A stretch of DNA of 64,000 nucleotides from an uncultured Bacteroidales bacterium (GCA_905235085.1 CAJOKD010000005.1:124001-188000), one strand, 5' to 3'. Counted from the stretch's first letter, positions 18,834-28,010 are shown. Program-made: numbers and translations. The notes: generated by a model from the letters alone, not told the origin.

Positions 18834-18853
18834 ACTTCAAAAAAGTTTTTTTG
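18832..18853 (+). terminator. Weak AT-rich terminator after the kdu operon
   Basis: AAACTT (18832-18837) pairs with AAGTTT (18843-18848) across a CAAAA loop and runs into TTTTT. It overlaps the stop codon of eda and the upstream part of the rplS promoter, so read-through is possible. Confidence 0.45.
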
Positions 18854-18877
18854 ATAATAAAATAATTCGTACTTTTG
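18847..18877 (+). promoter_or_regulatory. Promoter of rplS
   Basis: TACTTTTG (18870-18877) fits the -7 consensus TAnnTTTG; a T-run at the -33 position (18847-18850) is 19 nt upstream. The leader to the start codon would be about 72 nt. Confidence 0.55.
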
Positions 18878-18881
18878 CAGT

Positions 18882-18952
18882 CCGAAAATTAAGAGCAACC
18901 TCTTACGGGTCGTTATGAGATGTGCGTAACGTTGCGGTAAAATTATTGAGAA
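18882..18952 (+). other. Structured leader of the L19 mRNA
   Basis: The leader is short but can fold: CGTTA (18912-18916) pairs with TAACG about 11 nt later. Ribosomal-protein mRNAs often carry leaders bound by their own product; whether this is one cannot be decided from a single sequence. Confidence 0.3.
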
Positions 18953-19345
18953 ATGGATTTGATGAAAGTTGTAGAGCAATCTTTCGCTAACGAGAAAGTT
19001 GCTTCTTACCCGAAATTCAAGGCCGGTGACACCGTCACCGTTACCTATAGAATCAAGGAAGGTGACAAGGACCGCCTCCAGAAATTCAGAGGCGTTGTTA
19101 TCCAGGAGAGAGGTGCTACCCCTGCCACAAGGACCTTTACTGTCCGCAAGGTTTCAGGAGGTATCGGAGTTGAAAGGATTTTCCCTATGCAGTCTCCGTT
19201 TATCGACAGCATCGAACTCAACAAGGTCGGTAAGGTACGCAGGTCAAGGATCTTCTACCTCCGCAAGCTGTCAGGCAAGAAGGCCAGGATCAAGGAGCGC
19301 AAGCTCACCGTCCTCAAGGACGAGAGTGCAAAGGCCGAAGCCTAG
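18953..19345 (+). CDS. rplS: 50S ribosomal protein L19
   Basis: The 130-residue product matches L19 along its length: FKAGDTVTVTYRIKEG, RLQKFRGVVIQERG, FTVRKVSGGIGVERIFP, SPFIDSIEL and a basic RSRIFYLRKLSGKKARIKE. It sits at the interface with the 30S subunit in the ribosome. The C-terminal tail (about 15 residues, ending AKAEA) is longer than in E. coli. The gene is transcribed alone or together with the downstream tRNA-Arg; a 7-bp GCGGGAT/ATCCCGC hairpin at 19361-19376 without a T-run lies between them. Confidence 0.98.
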   Translation: MDLMKVVEQSFANEKVASYPKFKAGDTVTVTYRIKEGDKDRLQKFRGVVIQERGATPATRTFTVRKVSGGIGVERIFPMQSPFIDSIELNKVGKVRRSRIFYLRKLSGKKARIKERKLTVLKDESAKAEA

Positions 19346-19381
19346 CCACAGCACACTGACGCGGGATTTATCCCGCACAAT

Positions 19382-19458
19382 GGTCCCCTAGCTCAACTGA
19401 ATAGAGCATCTGACTACGGATCAGAAGGTTACAGGTTTGAATCCTGTGGGGATCACCA
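19382..19458 (+). tRNA. tRNA-Arg (anticodon ACG)
   Basis: The cloverleaf is complete: acceptor GGTCCCC pairs with GGGGATC (one G-T pair), the anticodon stem TCTGA/TCAGA encloses loop CTACGGA with anticodon ACG (reading CGU/CGC), and the T arm contains GGTTTGAATCC. The discriminator A and CCA are encoded (19455-19458). Confidence 0.95.
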
Positions 19459-19488
19459 AGGCGCAGAATCGATGACTGCGCCTTTTTT
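19458..19488 (+). terminator. Intrinsic terminator between the two tRNA genes
   Basis: AAGGCGCAG (19458-19466) and CTGCGCCTT (19476-19484) form a perfect 9-bp stem followed by a run of T. The first arm begins at the last base of the tRNA-Arg CCA end, so termination follows directly on the tRNA. Confidence 0.9.
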
Positions 19489-19498
19489 AAACAAGGTC

Positions 19499-19571
19499 GC
19501 GGAATTAGCTCAGTTGGTAGAGCGTCGGCTTCCCAAGCCGAAGGTCGCGAGTTCGAACCTCGTATTCCGCT
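19499..19571 (+). tRNA. tRNA-Gly (anticodon CCC)
   Basis: Acceptor GCGGAAT pairs perfectly with ATTCCGC (19564-19570). The anticodon stem TCGGC/GCCGA encloses TTCCCAA with anticodon CCC, reading GGG. D arm AGCTCAGTTGGTAGAGC and T arm with GTTCGAACC are standard. CCA is not encoded (TCTGG follows), unlike the tRNA-Arg just upstream. Confidence 0.95.
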
Positions 19572-19575
19572 CTGG

Positions 19576-19622
19576 AACCAGACAGGCAGCCGAAAGGTTG
19601 CCTGTTCTGGTTTCATATTTTT
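19576..19622 (+). terminator. Terminator after tRNA-Gly
   Basis: A long hairpin, AACCAGA-CAGGCAGCC with loop GAAA and GGTTGCCTG-TTCTGGTT (19576-19612; one G-T pair and one bulged T), is followed by TCATATTTTT. Confidence 0.85.
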
Positions 19623-19689
19623 ACGACGGTCCGCACGAGCGACCTTCACGCCCCCGAGGGGCAGCCTTCCATCGGTCTCTGGTTGAGAA

Positions 19690-19850
19690 CAATAATGCCC
19701 CTATTTGTACGCAAGTGGAGACTTGAGTGCGCGGGTACGGGGTTGTTTGAGGTCTCGGCAAGGAATAGATAATCCGGGAAACCTTGAGACACTCCGGGGC
19801 ATAAAGACAGAGAACACCAGGAGAACTGAATCAATCAGTCTCCCGGCGCT
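19690..19850. ncRNA. Candidate structured non-coding RNA of unknown identity
   Basis: The 300-nt gap between tRNA-Gly and the bactofilin gene has no credible open frame but can fold into several consecutive stems. CAAGT-GGAG-ACTTG (19712-19725) lies inside GTAC/GTAC and CCCC/GGGG pairs. GTCTC..CAAGG pairs with CCTTG-AGAC (about 19752-19790). GGAGA-ACTGA pairs with TCAGT-CTCC (about 19822-19845). In addition ATGCCCC (19695-19701) can pair with GGGGCAT (19796-19802). The stems work on either strand, so direction is open: it may be an independent RNA on the plus strand or the 3' untranslated region of the bactofilin mRNA. It matches no RNA family I can recall. Confidence 0.35.
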
Positions 19851-19874
19851 ATGCTCCGTTCAGGGATCAGCTGA

Positions 19875-20390
19875 CTAAGCCTCCGGAATCTCGTCGTTGG
19901 AAGAAACCGCGAAAGGAGAGTTCGCGGAAACCTGAGAACCTACCGTATATTCCTCAACCTCAGGAACTTCCTCGGCAGGAGCTTCCTCCTCTTCCTCAAC
20001 CGGCTGCTCTCCGCTCGTCAGGGTCTGGAACTCCTCTTCGGTAATCATCTTGCAATTACCATTGAAGGTAGCATTCAGGTCCACCTGAAGCCTCCTGACG
20101 TGAAGATCACCGTCAATGACACTGGTGCTCTTGAGAGAGAGGGTGTCCTTGACATAGAGGTCGCCTTCGATCTGGCCCCAGAAATCAGCGTTGTTGCAGA
20201 TCACATCACCCTTGATGATAGCCTTCTCGCCGACGACGACCTTTGCCTGGGAGATGATCTTACCCTCGAAGTTGCCATCGATCCTGATGTCGTTAGGGGA
20301 GATGATCTCACCCTTGATGACTGAACCGGCCGAAATCCTGCTGACGTCATTGACGCCCGTAGAATCGTATGTCCTGTCGTAATTTGCCAT
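19875..20390 (-). CDS. Bactofilin family polymer-forming protein
   Basis: The 171-residue protein has the bactofilin core (about residues 15-115), a right-handed beta-helix with regularly spaced hydrophobic repeats such as SVIKGEI, DIRIDGNFEGKI, KAIIKGDVICNNADFWGQIEGDLYV. Bactofilins assemble without nucleotide into filaments that position cell-wall or other envelope machinery. The C-terminal 50 residues are acidic and low-complexity (EEEEEAPAEEVPEVEE), probably a flexible tail. The gene starts 29 nt downstream of the secA stop on the same strand, so the two are probably co-transcribed. Confidence 0.93.
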   Translation of the reverse strand: MANYDRTYDSTGVNDVSRISAGSVIKGEIISPNDIRIDGNFEGKIISQAKVVVGEKAIIKGDVICNNADFWGQIEGDLYVKDTLSLKSTSVIDGDLHVRRLQVDLNATFNGNCKMITEEEFQTLTSGEQPVEEEEEAPAEEVPEVEEYTVGSQVSANSPFAVSSNDEIPEA

Positions 20391-20419
20391 AATATCTCAA
20401 TATAAAGTTTAATATTCCG

Positions 20420-23400
20420 TTATACCAGTCCTGCACCGTGGCAGTTCTTGTATTTCTTTCCTGAACCACAAGGACAAGGCTCGTTGCGACCGATCTTCTT
20501 GTCCGCCTTGATAGGAGTGTTGGATTTCTGCTCTCCGTTGGTGCTCAAGTCGTTGCGCTGAGTCCTCATCTGGCTCATATCGGTTCTGCGGCGAGGAGCC
20601 TGGGCAGGACGGGCCTCACTGTCTTCACGGAGCGGAACGAACGCCCTCAGGAGGAATGACAACACGTCCTTGTTGAGGTCTTCGAGCATCGAAGCAAAGA
20701 GGTTGTAACTCTCGAGCTTGTACACCACCAGAGGATCCTTCTGCTCGTAAGCTGCATTCTGGACACTCGTACGGAGATCGTCCATCTCCCTCAGATGCTG
20801 CTTCCAATGCTCGTCGATCTGGTAAAGGATGATGGTACGGCTGAGAGCCTTGGCTATCTCCTTGCCTCCTGTATTGTATGCCTTCTCAAGGTTTACGCTC
20901 AGCGTCAGCATCTTCCTACCGTCGGAAATAGGGATTGCGATGTTCTGGTATATCTGTCCCTGTTTTTCGAATATCTGTTTGATGTACGGATAGACTTTCT
21001 CCGCAAGGGTATTCATCCTGCGCTCGTAAACCTCCTGCATATGGTTGCAGAGGGAATCGGCGAGGGCATCTGCAGACGCGCCCGAATAGAATTCCTCGTC
21101 GAATCCAAGGTCGATGGACATCTGACCCATCACATATGCCTCGAAATCCTCGTAAGACATTCCTTCAGCCCTGCCTGCTATGATAGACGAGGAGTCTATC
21201 ATCATATTGAGGACATCTATCTCGATCCTCTCGCCGGAAAGGGCGTTGCGGCGGCGGGCATAGACAGCCTCACGCTGATAGTTCATCACATCATCGTATT
21301 CAAGGAGCCTCTTACGGATACCGAAATTGTTCTCCTCGACCTTCTTCTGGGCATTCTCGATGGACTTGGAGAGCATACCGTTGACGAGAGCCTCGTCATC
21401 AGCCATTCCAAGCCTGTCTACGACTCCTGCTATCTTTTCAGAACCAAACAGACGCATAAGCTTGTCTTCCAGGGAGATGTAGAACTCTGAAGAACCTGGG
21501 TCACCCTGACGTCCGGCACGTCCTCTGAGCTGACGGTCCACGCGCCTGGAATCGTGCCTCTCGGTACCGATGATCGCCAGACCGCCTGCGGCCTTAACCT
21601 CCGGCGAGAGCTTGATATCGGTTCCACGGCCGGCCATATTGGTTGCGATGGTGACGGCTCCCAACATCCTTTCTTCAAGACGCTTGACTCCGTCTACCCC
21701 GGTTATCGGGGTCTGTCCGAGCGTACTCTGGCCAGCTTGCGCGACGATTTCTGCCTCACGAGCGTGTTCCTTGGCATTCAACACGTTGTGCTTGATTCCG
21801 CGCAAGCGCAGCAACTTGCTCAGAAGTTCCGATGTCTCGACATCGGTAGTACCGACAAGTACAGGCCGGCCTGAATTACGCAACTCCTCTATCTTGTTGA
21901 TAACTGCCGCATACTTGGCCTTTTTGGTCTTGTAAATCAAATCGTCCTGGTCATCCCTGACGACAGGGCGGTTGGTCGGGATCACGACCACATCGAGCTT
22001 GTAGATCGACCAGAATTCACCCGCCTCCGTTTCAGCGGTACCGGTCATACCTGCAAGCTTGTGATACATACGGAAATAGTTCTGCAGGGTAATTGTCGCG
22101 AACGTCTGCGTCGCGGCCTCCACTTTCACGTTTTCCTTCGCCTCGACAGCCTGGTGCAATCCATCACTCCAACGACGGCCTTCCATAATACGGCCAGTCT
22201 GCTCATCCACGATCTTCACCTTGTTGTCGATGACGATGTAATCGACATCCTTCTGGAACATCGCATATGCCTTAAGCAGCTGGATAACCGTATGGACTCG
22301 CTCGCTCTTTAGGGAATAATCCTCCATCAAGTGATCCTGCTTCTCTTGTTTCTGCTCTGCAGTCAGGGATTCGTCCTTCTTGATCTCCGCTATCTTGGTA
22401 CCCATATCCGGCAATACGAAGAAATCCGGATCGGAAACCGCATTGGCCAGCACATCGTGTCCCTTGTCGGTCATATCCACGGAATGTTGCTGCTCGCTGA
22501 TCACGAAGTAGAGCGGATCGGTGACGATATGCATCTGGCTCTCGTTGTCCTGAAGATAGAAGTTCTCCGTCTTCTGCATCAGCTGCTTCATTCCCTGTTC
22601 GCTGAGGAACTTGATCAAAGGCTGATACTTAGGCAAACCCTTGTATGCACGGAAAAGCAGAAGTCCACCTTCGTCGTTCTTGCCTGCGGCGATAGCCTTC
22701 TTGGCATCATTCAGGATCTGGTTGACCAAGATGCGCTGCTTCTGGTAGAGGCTCTCGACATATGGCCTGAACTCCATATACTGCTCGTCATCCTCTGCCT
22801 TGGCGACCGGACCGGAAATGATAAGAGGGGTCCTGGCATCGTCGATCAAGACGGAGTCGACCTCGTCCACGATCGCATAATGGTGTTTCCTCTGCACAAG
22901 GTCGGTCATATTGACTGCCATATTGTCACGAAGGTAGTCGAAACCGAACTCGTTGTTGGTTCCGAACGTGATGTCGCAGTTATATGCCTTCTTCCTGGCA
23001 TCGCTGTTAGGTTCGTGCTTGTCTATACAGTCGACGGAAAGGCCGTGGAACATATACAGAGGACCCATCCACTCCGAGTCACGCTTGGACAGATAGTCGT
23101 TGACGGTAACCACGTGGACACCTTTTCCGGCAAGGGCGTTCAGGAATACAGGAAGGGTAGCCACGAGGGTCTTTCCTTCACCTGTAGCCATCTCGGCGAT
23201 CTTGCCTTGATGCAGCACGATTCCACCGATGAGCTGGACATCGTAATGGACCATATCCCAGGTAACCTCGTTGCCGCCGGCCATCCAGTGGTTCTTGTAG
23301 ATTGCGGTTTCGCCCTCGATCGTGACGAAATCGTGATTGATGCTCAGCTGTTTGTCGAAGTCATTGGCAGTCACCTCGATGGTCTCGTTTTCCTTGAACC

Positions 23401-23761
23401 TGCGAGCTGTCGACTTCATTATGGCGAAAGCCTCCGGAAGTATTTCCTCAAGGACTTTCTCGATCTGTTCATCCTCTTCCTTGACAAGTTTATCGGACTC
23501 CGTAGCCAGCTGTTCCTTCTCGTTGACAGGAATATCTTCTTCAAGCTTAGCCTTAATCTCGTTTATCCTTTTCTCGAACGGAGCCTCACATTCACGAAGT
23601 TTTGCCTTAAGTTCATCGGTCTTAGCCCTCAACTCATCGTTGGAAAGCCCGTCGATAGGACCATATGCGGCAAGGACCTTGTCAAGGAAAGGCTTGACAA
23701 GTTTCATATCCCTGTCGGACTTTGAGCCGAAGACTTTTCTCAGAATACCTGATAATGCCAT
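20420..23761 (-). CDS. secA: Preprotein translocase ATPase SecA
   Basis: The 1113-residue protein is the motor that pushes preproteins through SecYEG. Visible motifs are the Walker A MATGEGKT in [18 protein letters not shown], the DEVD box in [20 protein letters not shown], the second motor domain with [11 protein letters not shown] and [18 protein letters not shown], and a C-terminal zinc-binding SEC-C motif ([18 protein letters not shown]). It is longer than E. coli SecA (901 residues), as is usual in Bacteroidota, with extra sequence between the Walker motifs and in the C-terminal region. The start ATG is about 25 nt downstream of a promoter that overlaps an inverted repeat. Confidence 0.98.
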   Translation of the reverse strand: MALSGILRKVFGSKSDRDMKLVKPFLDKVLAAYGPIDGLSNDELRAKTDELKAKLRECEAPFEKRINEIKAKLEEDIPVNEKEQLATESDKLVKEEDEQIEKVLEEILPEAFAIMKSTARRFKENETIEVTANDFDKQLSINHDFVTIEGETAIYKNHWMAGGNEVTWDMVHYDVQLIGGIVLHQGKIAEMATGEGKTLVATLPVFLNALAGKGVHVVTVNDYLSKRDSEWMGPLYMFHGLSVDCIDKHEPNSDARKKAYNCDITFGTNNEFGFDYLRDNMAVNMTDLVQRKHHYAIVDEVDSVLIDDARTPLIISGPVAKAEDDEQYMEFRPYVESLYQKQRILVNQILNDAKKAIAAGKNDEGGLLLFRAYKGLPKYQPLIKFLSEQGMKQLMQKTENFYLQDNESQMHIVTDPLYFVISEQQHSVDMTDKGHDVLANAVSDPDFFVLPDMGTKIAEIKKDESLTAEQKQEKQDHLMEDYSLKSERVHTVIQLLKAYAMFQKDVDYIVIDNKVKIVDEQTGRIMEGRRWSDGLHQAVEAKENVKVEAATQTFATITLQNYFRMYHKLAGMTGTAETEAGEFWSIYKLDVVVIPTNRPVVRDDQDDLIYKTKKAKYAAVINKIEELRNSGRPVLVGTTDVETSELLSKLLRLRGIKHNVLNAKEHAREAEIVAQAGQSTLGQTPITGVDGVKRLEERMLGAVTIATNMAGRGTDIKLSPEVKAAGGLAIIGTERHDSRRVDRQLRGRAGRQGDPGSSEFYISLEDKLMRLFGSEKIAGVVDRLGMADDEALVNGMLSKSIENAQKKVEENNFGIRKRLLEYDDVMNYQREAVYARRRNALSGERIEIDVLNMMIDSSSIIAGRAEGMSYEDFEAYVMGQMSIDLGFDEEFYSGASADALADSLCNHMQEVYERRMNTLAEKVYPYIKQIFEKQGQIYQNIAIPISDGRKMLTLSVNLEKAYNTGGKEIAKALSRTIILYQIDEHWKQHLREMDDLRTSVQNAAYEQKDPLVVYKLESYNLFASMLEDLNKDVLSFLLRAFVPLREDSEARPAQAPRRRTDMSQMRTQRNDLSTNGEQKSNTPIKADKKIGRNEPCPCGSGKKYKNCHGAGLV

Positions 23762-23773
23762 ACAATAAAAATA

Positions 23774-23812
23774 ATCTCTGATTAACTTACAAATTTAACG
23801 ATAATCAGAGAT
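23774..23812. terminator. Inverted repeat spanning the secA promoter: terminator or operator
   Basis: ATCTCTGATTA (23774-23784) and TAATCAGAGAT (23802-23812) are perfect 11-nt inverted copies 17 nt apart. Read on the minus strand the hairpin lies just after the esterase gene and is followed by TATTTTTATT, so it can act as that gene's terminator. The same repeat straddles the secA -7 element, so it could also bind a regulator. Confidence 0.55.
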
Positions 23813-23820
23813 ATTTACAA
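23790..23820 (-). promoter_or_regulatory. Promoter of secA-bactofilin
   Basis: On the minus strand TTG (plus CAA at 23818-23820) is followed after 20 nt by TAAATTTG (23790-23797). Transcription would start near 23785, about 24 nt before the secA ATG. Confidence 0.75.
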
Positions 23821-23838
23821 TTATTAATCCGCAGAAAT

Positions 23839-25422
23839 TCATTCTGCCCATTTGTCAGTCCGGAAAGGGAAAGGAGGCACAGGCACCCCGACCGAGCTCA
23901 CAAGGTTGGACTCGCAGTAGTTGTGGAATGAATACCTGACAGCCTGAGGGTCAGCTATACCGGTGCAGTCCAGCTCGATCCTGCCACCTCTGGTCCAAGC
24001 CTCGACAGGACGGAAAACCTTGTCACTCCCGGCGACTTCGAAGCCAGTGACATTACCGTACCTCTCTGTAATATGCCCCACTCCCCTGCAAGCATTGGCT
24101 ATATGGACCGTGATCTTCTCATCGGCCGCCTCACCCTTCTCGATACTCATTTCGAAACCGGATTGGCGGACGGTTCCTGGAGAAACTGACGAATTTGCAG
24201 GGAACACTACCCTGGATGGATATGGAAAACCGTGACCGGCACCGGTTTTCAGCCCGTAATCCCTCTCCAGGGCAAGCAGAGCGAACTGCCTGGCTACAGG
24301 GATCTTCCTGGCCGGATGGATGCATCCTTCATCTCCCAGGGTTTCCGTGACGGCGGCTCCCGAATTAGGAATGATGTCAAGTGAATTGAGCTGGTTCTCC
24401 ACGAAAAAGGCCCGCAGAGGGTCGGCCGAATTCCCGTAACTGTACGGAGCAATCGTAGCGAAATAGAATGAAAGACTGCCCCCGGTATCACCCCACATCT
24501 GCCTCCAGCATTCCACCATCCCGGCCTGCATCTTGTCGTAATACGTTATGTCTCCGCGATTTGCACAACCTTGATACCAGATGAATCCCTTGAGGGCATA
24601 TCCCTTGACAGGATACATCCTGGCATTGTACATCGTACCTACCTGTACGGGAGCGCTGTTTTCTTTTTCCCTGCGTGAGAGGATTACCTTCAGGCGCTCG
24701 TCAGGTATCTTCCCTTCCACCGACTTGCGGAGATATTCCTCATTCATCCAAGGCTCGATCCTGGAACCTCCCCAAGGGCAGGTGATTATGCCGACAGTGA
24801 CCCCTAGCGACTTGGTGAGCTGCTTTGCGAAATGATATGCGACGGCGGAAGTTCTGTACACAACGCTTGCATCCGCGTACTTCCACACGGATGGCACCAT
24901 ATCCATCGGCTCATAGGCTTTGTCCGTCATAATATCGAAGACGCGTATGCAGCTTTTGTACTGAGGCGCGTCCAGGAGGGCTTCCAACGCTCCCTCGACT
25001 GCCTGGCCGTCGAAGCCTGTGACAAACTGCTGCATATTGGACTGGCCGGTGCAAAGCCACACCTCCCCTATCATAACGTCTTCCAGGACCACTTTCTCCT
25101 TCCTGGCCGTGACGGTCACCGTATACGGGCCCCCAGCCTGAGGAGTGGACACCTCGACCTCCCACCTGCCGTCATCCCCGGCAGTTGCGGAATACTTTTT
25201 CCTGTTCCAGGACGTCGAAACAGTGACCTTGGTACCTTTGGTTGCCCATCCCCAAACAGGAGCCTGGGTTTCCTGCTGGAGTACCATACGGTCGGTGAAC
25301 ACGGAAGCGACCGTAAACTCACCTTCCGTGGCTTTCCACGCCTGATCCATAGCCTCCAGGCAGGTTGCCGAGGCAAAGAATGCCGCAACGACAAGGGCGG
25401 CAGTCATTAAGAATCGTTTCAT
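23839..25422 (-). CDS. Exported sialate O-acetylesterase-like esterase
   Basis: The 527-residue product has a signal peptide (residues 1-24) and then a beta-sandwich starting VASVFTDRMVLQQ, as in bacterial sialate O-acetylesterases. The SGNH-type esterase domain carries the nucleophile Ser in CTGQSNMQ (about residue 127), CPWGGSRIEPW, and the C-terminal DEGCIHPARK with the catalytic Asp/Glu-His pair. These enzymes remove O-acetyl groups from sialic acids or acetylated plant glycans; which one is acted on here is unknown. It is transcribed on its own or with the barrel gene 12 nt upstream, and a hairpin follows it. Confidence 0.88.
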   Translation of the reverse strand: MKRFLMTAALVVAAFFASATCLEAMDQAWKATEGEFTVASVFTDRMVLQQETQAPVWGWATKGTKVTVSTSWNRKKYSATAGDDGRWEVEVSTPQAGGPYTVTVTARKEKVVLEDVMIGEVWLCTGQSNMQQFVTGFDGQAVEGALEALLDAPQYKSCIRVFDIMTDKAYEPMDMVPSVWKYADASVVYRTSAVAYHFAKQLTKSLGVTVGIITCPWGGSRIEPWMNEEYLRKSVEGKIPDERLKVILSRREKENSAPVQVGTMYNARMYPVKGYALKGFIWYQGCANRGDITYYDKMQAGMVECWRQMWGDTGGSLSFYFATIAPYSYGNSADPLRAFFVENQLNSLDIIPNSGAAVTETLGDEGCIHPARKIPVARQFALLALERDYGLKTGAGHGFPYPSRVVFPANSSVSPGTVRQSGFEMSIEKGEAADEKITVHIANACRGVGHITERYGNVTGFEVAGSDKVFRPVEAWTRGGRIELDCTGIADPQAVRYSFHNYCESNLVSSVGVPVPPFPFRTDKWAE

Positions 25423-25434
25423 ATTATCAGATTA

Positions 25435-26037
25435 TCAGAAAGTATACATTATCCCTATAGTGATCGAATCCGGATATATCACGTTGTCCGGACCCGTCCT
25501 CCTGGTCCATTCCTTCCTAGGACAGTCATATATGGTCAGGTCCTTGAAATGTCCTGCCCAGAAACCCGCCCCAAGGTCGAGGTTGAAATGCTTGCTGAGC
25601 ATCACAGTGTATCCTGCTGAAAGGCCTCCTCCTGTGCCTCCCTTCCCTTCTTTCAAGGCAGGACGGCCGAAACCCGTATTGCTGAAGTCGATATACTGCG
25701 CCTTGGCCTGGATCCACCAGCCGGAATAGACATACCAAGGCCAGTAACGTATCCCCAGATAACCGACCTTCTGGCGGTTACGGATTTCCATACTCGAGTG
25801 GTCGCCCGACTCCGTGACAACTTCGGATACGGGATTGATCCTCAGGTTATTGTACCGACCGCCGAGATGTAACGTGAAATGCCGGGAGACGGACACTCCC
25901 AGGTCCCCGTTGAAGGTGCAGACGGCCGCCCAGTCAACCAGGTTGGTCTCCAGCGAGGCACTCTGGGCAAGGACAGTGCGACAAGGAGCAAAGGAAAACG
26001 CTGATGCGGCAACCAGCGCAGCCAGGATCTTCGTCAT
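25435..26037 (-). CDS. DUF3575-type outer-membrane beta-barrel protein
   Basis: The protein starts at MTKILAALVAA (26037): the -7 box at 26062-26069 would place transcription start downstream of an alternative start at 26064. The 200-residue product has a signal peptide ending VLAQ, then alternating amphipathic strands (HLGGRYNNLRI, GYLGIRYWPWYVYSGWWIQAKAQYIDF, LDLGAGFWAG) and ends in Phe (GIMYTF), as outer-membrane barrels do. It resembles the DUF3575 family, which in Bacteroidales is often found with OmpA-like DUF3868 proteins and pilus genes; a divergent OmpA-like gene is indeed adjacent. Function is not known. Confidence 0.75.
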   Translation of the reverse strand: MTKILAALVAASAFSFAPCRTVLAQSASLETNLVDWAAVCTFNGDLGVSVSRHFTLHLGGRYNNLRINPVSEVVTESGDHSSMEIRNRQKVGYLGIRYWPWYVYSGWWIQAKAQYIDFSNTGFGRPALKEGKGGTGGGLSAGYTVMLSKHFNLDLGAGFWAGHFKDLTIYDCPRKEWTRRTGPDNVIYPDSITIGIMYTF

Positions 26038-26061
26038 ATACCTTCCAAGATGGAACATATG

Positions 26062-26069
26062 CAAAAATA
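26062..26069 (-). promoter_or_regulatory. -7 element for the DUF3575 barrel gene
   Basis: The minus strand reads TATTTTTG. No TTG is found at the -33 position. It decides between two in-frame starts of the barrel gene in favour of 26037. Confidence 0.5.
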
Positions 26070-26082
26070 CTCAATTAATTAC

Positions 26083-26090
26083 TAAATTTG
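26083..26090 (+). promoter_or_regulatory. -7 element for the OmpA/TPR gene
   Basis: TAAATTTG lies 18 nt before the ATG at 26109 and 13 nt from the divergent -7 box, so the two promoters overlap and are likely to compete or be co-regulated. Confidence 0.5.
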
Positions 26091-26108
26091 TTTGTTTGTC
26101 CGTCAGAA

Positions 26109-28010
26109 ATGAAGCACATCGGATCGGCGATACCGCTCGTACTCCTCCTTGCCATAACCGCACTCGCATTTTCGGAATGCGGAACGCAGAGAAAGATACG
26201 TGGACTCGGGGAAGGGAACGTCTCCCCCAGCCTTGCCATGTCCCGCAGCTATGATGCAGACCTTCCGGAGTTCAAGATCGACGAAGTCGCTGAGGATACC
26301 CTGACCGTCGAAGATGTCCAGGGACGGAAATACTTGCTGATGAATGCAGTGAAGGACGAGAACGGAGAATTGTCCGCCAATGACATCCTGCAGGCTGCAG
26401 TTGTCACGGCAAGGTTCAGGAACATAGCCGAACGCCACGGGAAGGTGGACATACGATTCGAAGTTACGGTCCCTCCTGAAATGACTGACAGCAAATGGCA
26501 GCTGCGGTTCAATCCCCGGATCGATATTCTCGGGGAAAGCATACTCCTCGATCCCGTGATCATCAGCGGGAAAGGATTCCGGGAAAAGCAGATGCGAGGA
26601 TACGAGAGGTACCGCAGATTCCTCGACGGGATCGTTTCCGACACCAGCATCTTCGTAAATGCCAGGGATTTGGAGTTGTTCATCAAAAGGAATATCCCGG
26701 ATCTGTATGCCTTGAAGACGGACTCCACTTACATATCCGACGATAGATTCTCATCGATTTACGGAGTCACCGCGAAGGAAGCTATGGACCACTATACCAA
26801 CAGATTCCTTCTGCGTCGCAACCGCCGTAGGATAGCCAGCAAGGACAGGATGTTCAAGAAATATGTCAAGACCCCCATCGTTACTTCCGGGATCAGGCTG
26901 GACACTGTACTCACCGATCTGGAAGGACGGTTCGTATACGAATATGTCCAAAGCATATCCACACGTCCTAAGCTGCGGAAAGCCGAAGTCAGGCTTTCAG
27001 GCGAGATATTCGAAGAAGACCGTAAGGTTTATACCATACCTGAAAGCGAGCCGCTGACATATTACATCAGTTCCATCAGCACCCTGCTGGATCCGCGGGA
27101 AAGGTACGTAACCAAGATTGTCAGCAGGCAGGCAGAGGTGAATACCGTATGCCGTATCGGTTTCGAGGCCGGAAGCTTTGATATCGATACATCCCTGGGA
27201 GACAACTCCAGGGAAATCGAAAGGATAAAGGGCATATTCGGGGAACTGATGGAAGACCGGGAATTCGTCCTGGATTCCGTAACCGTCACTGCATCCTGCT
27301 CACCTGAAGGCAGTTACCGCGACAACGCAAGGCTTGCCCGCAATCGGGCCAGGTCCGTGTCAGGATACTTCGACGGTTTCGTAAGAGACTCCAGCGACCG
27401 CGATGGCATACGCTTCAAGAGCGCCTCGGAACCGGAAAACTGGGGGTTGCTTGGAAGCCTCATAGCATCGGATCCGACACTGACTGATGCAGATAGACTG
27501 GATTTTGCCCGGCTGATGGAGGTACGGGACCAGGACAAGAGAGAACTCGCCCTGCAGGGGAGGCCATACTACAGCTATATTTCCAGGAATATATATCCCT
27601 TGCTCCGTACGGTCGAGTTCCGGTTCAGGCTCCACCGCAAAGGAATGGTCAAGGACACCATCCATACTTCAGTCCTGGACACGACCTATATGCGTGGCCT
27701 GAAAGCCTTGCAAGACAGGGATTACGCCACTGCCTGCACCCTGCTCCGCCCATATTCGGATTACAATGCAGCAGTGGCATTCTGCGCTTCGGACCGGAAC
27801 GCTTCGGCCATGCAGATCCTCGAGGATTTGAAACCGGACGACAAAGTGGAATACCTGCTGGCGATACTTTATTCACGCCTGGGCAACGACAAGGAAGCCG
27901 TACGGCACTACCTGAATGCAGTTGCATTGAACCGCAGCTACATACACAGGGGAAACCTCGACCCGGAGATTTCAGTACTGATCAGGAAATATGGCCTGAA
28001 CGGGGGTTAG
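26109..28010 (+). CDS. OmpA-domain protein with C-terminal TPR-like region
   Basis: The 633-residue product starts with an export signal ending AFSEC (Cys24), a slightly atypical lipobox, so it is probably a lipoprotein. Two repeated beta-rich regions fill residues 60-330. An OmpA-like peptidoglycan-binding domain follows (about 350-480, with FEAGSFDID and the conserved SCSPEGSYRDNARLARNRARSV), then a C-terminal helical part resembling tetratricopeptide repeats (YATACTLLRPY, LAILYSRLGNDKEAVRHYLNAVAL). This is the pattern of DUF3868/OmpA proteins of Bacteroidales that accompany DUF3575 barrels. The ATG at 26109 is preferred to an upstream TTG. The stop overlaps that of the convergent gene by 4 nt. 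Confidence 0.75.
   Translation: MKHIGSAIPLVLLLAITALAFSECGTQRKIRGLGEGNVSPSLAMSRSYDADLPEFKIDEVAEDTLTVEDVQGRKYLLMNAVKDENGELSANDILQAAVVTARFRNIAERHGKVDIRFEVTVPPEMTDSKWQLRFNPRIDILGESILLDPVIISGKGFREKQMRGYERYRRFLDGIVSDTSIFVNARDLELFIKRNIPDLYALKTDSTYISDDRFSSIYGVTAKEAMDHYTNRFLLRRNRRRIASKDRMFKKYVKTPIVTSGIRLDTVLTDLEGRFVYEYVQSISTRPKLRKAEVRLSGEIFEEDRKVYTIPESEPLTYYISSISTLLDPRERYVTKIVSRQAEVNTVCRIGFEAGSFDIDTSLGDNSREIERIKGIFGELMEDREFVLDSVTVTASCSPEGSYRDNARLARNRARSVSGYFDGFVRDSSDRDGIRFKSASEPENWGLLGSLIASDPTLTDADRLDFARLMEVRDQDKRELALQGRPYYSYISRNIYPLLRTVEFRFRLHRKGMVKDTIHTSVLDTTYMRGLKALQDRDYATACTLLRPYSDYNAAVAFCASDRNASAMQILEDLKPDDKVEYLLAILYSRLGNDKEAVRHYLNAVALNRSYIHRGNLDPEISVLIRKYGLNGG

Noticed and set aside
19361..19376. 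GCGGGAT/ATCCCGC hairpin as rplS terminator
   Set aside because: No T-run follows and the tRNA-Arg gene starts 5 nt later, so processing or read-through is more likely than termination.
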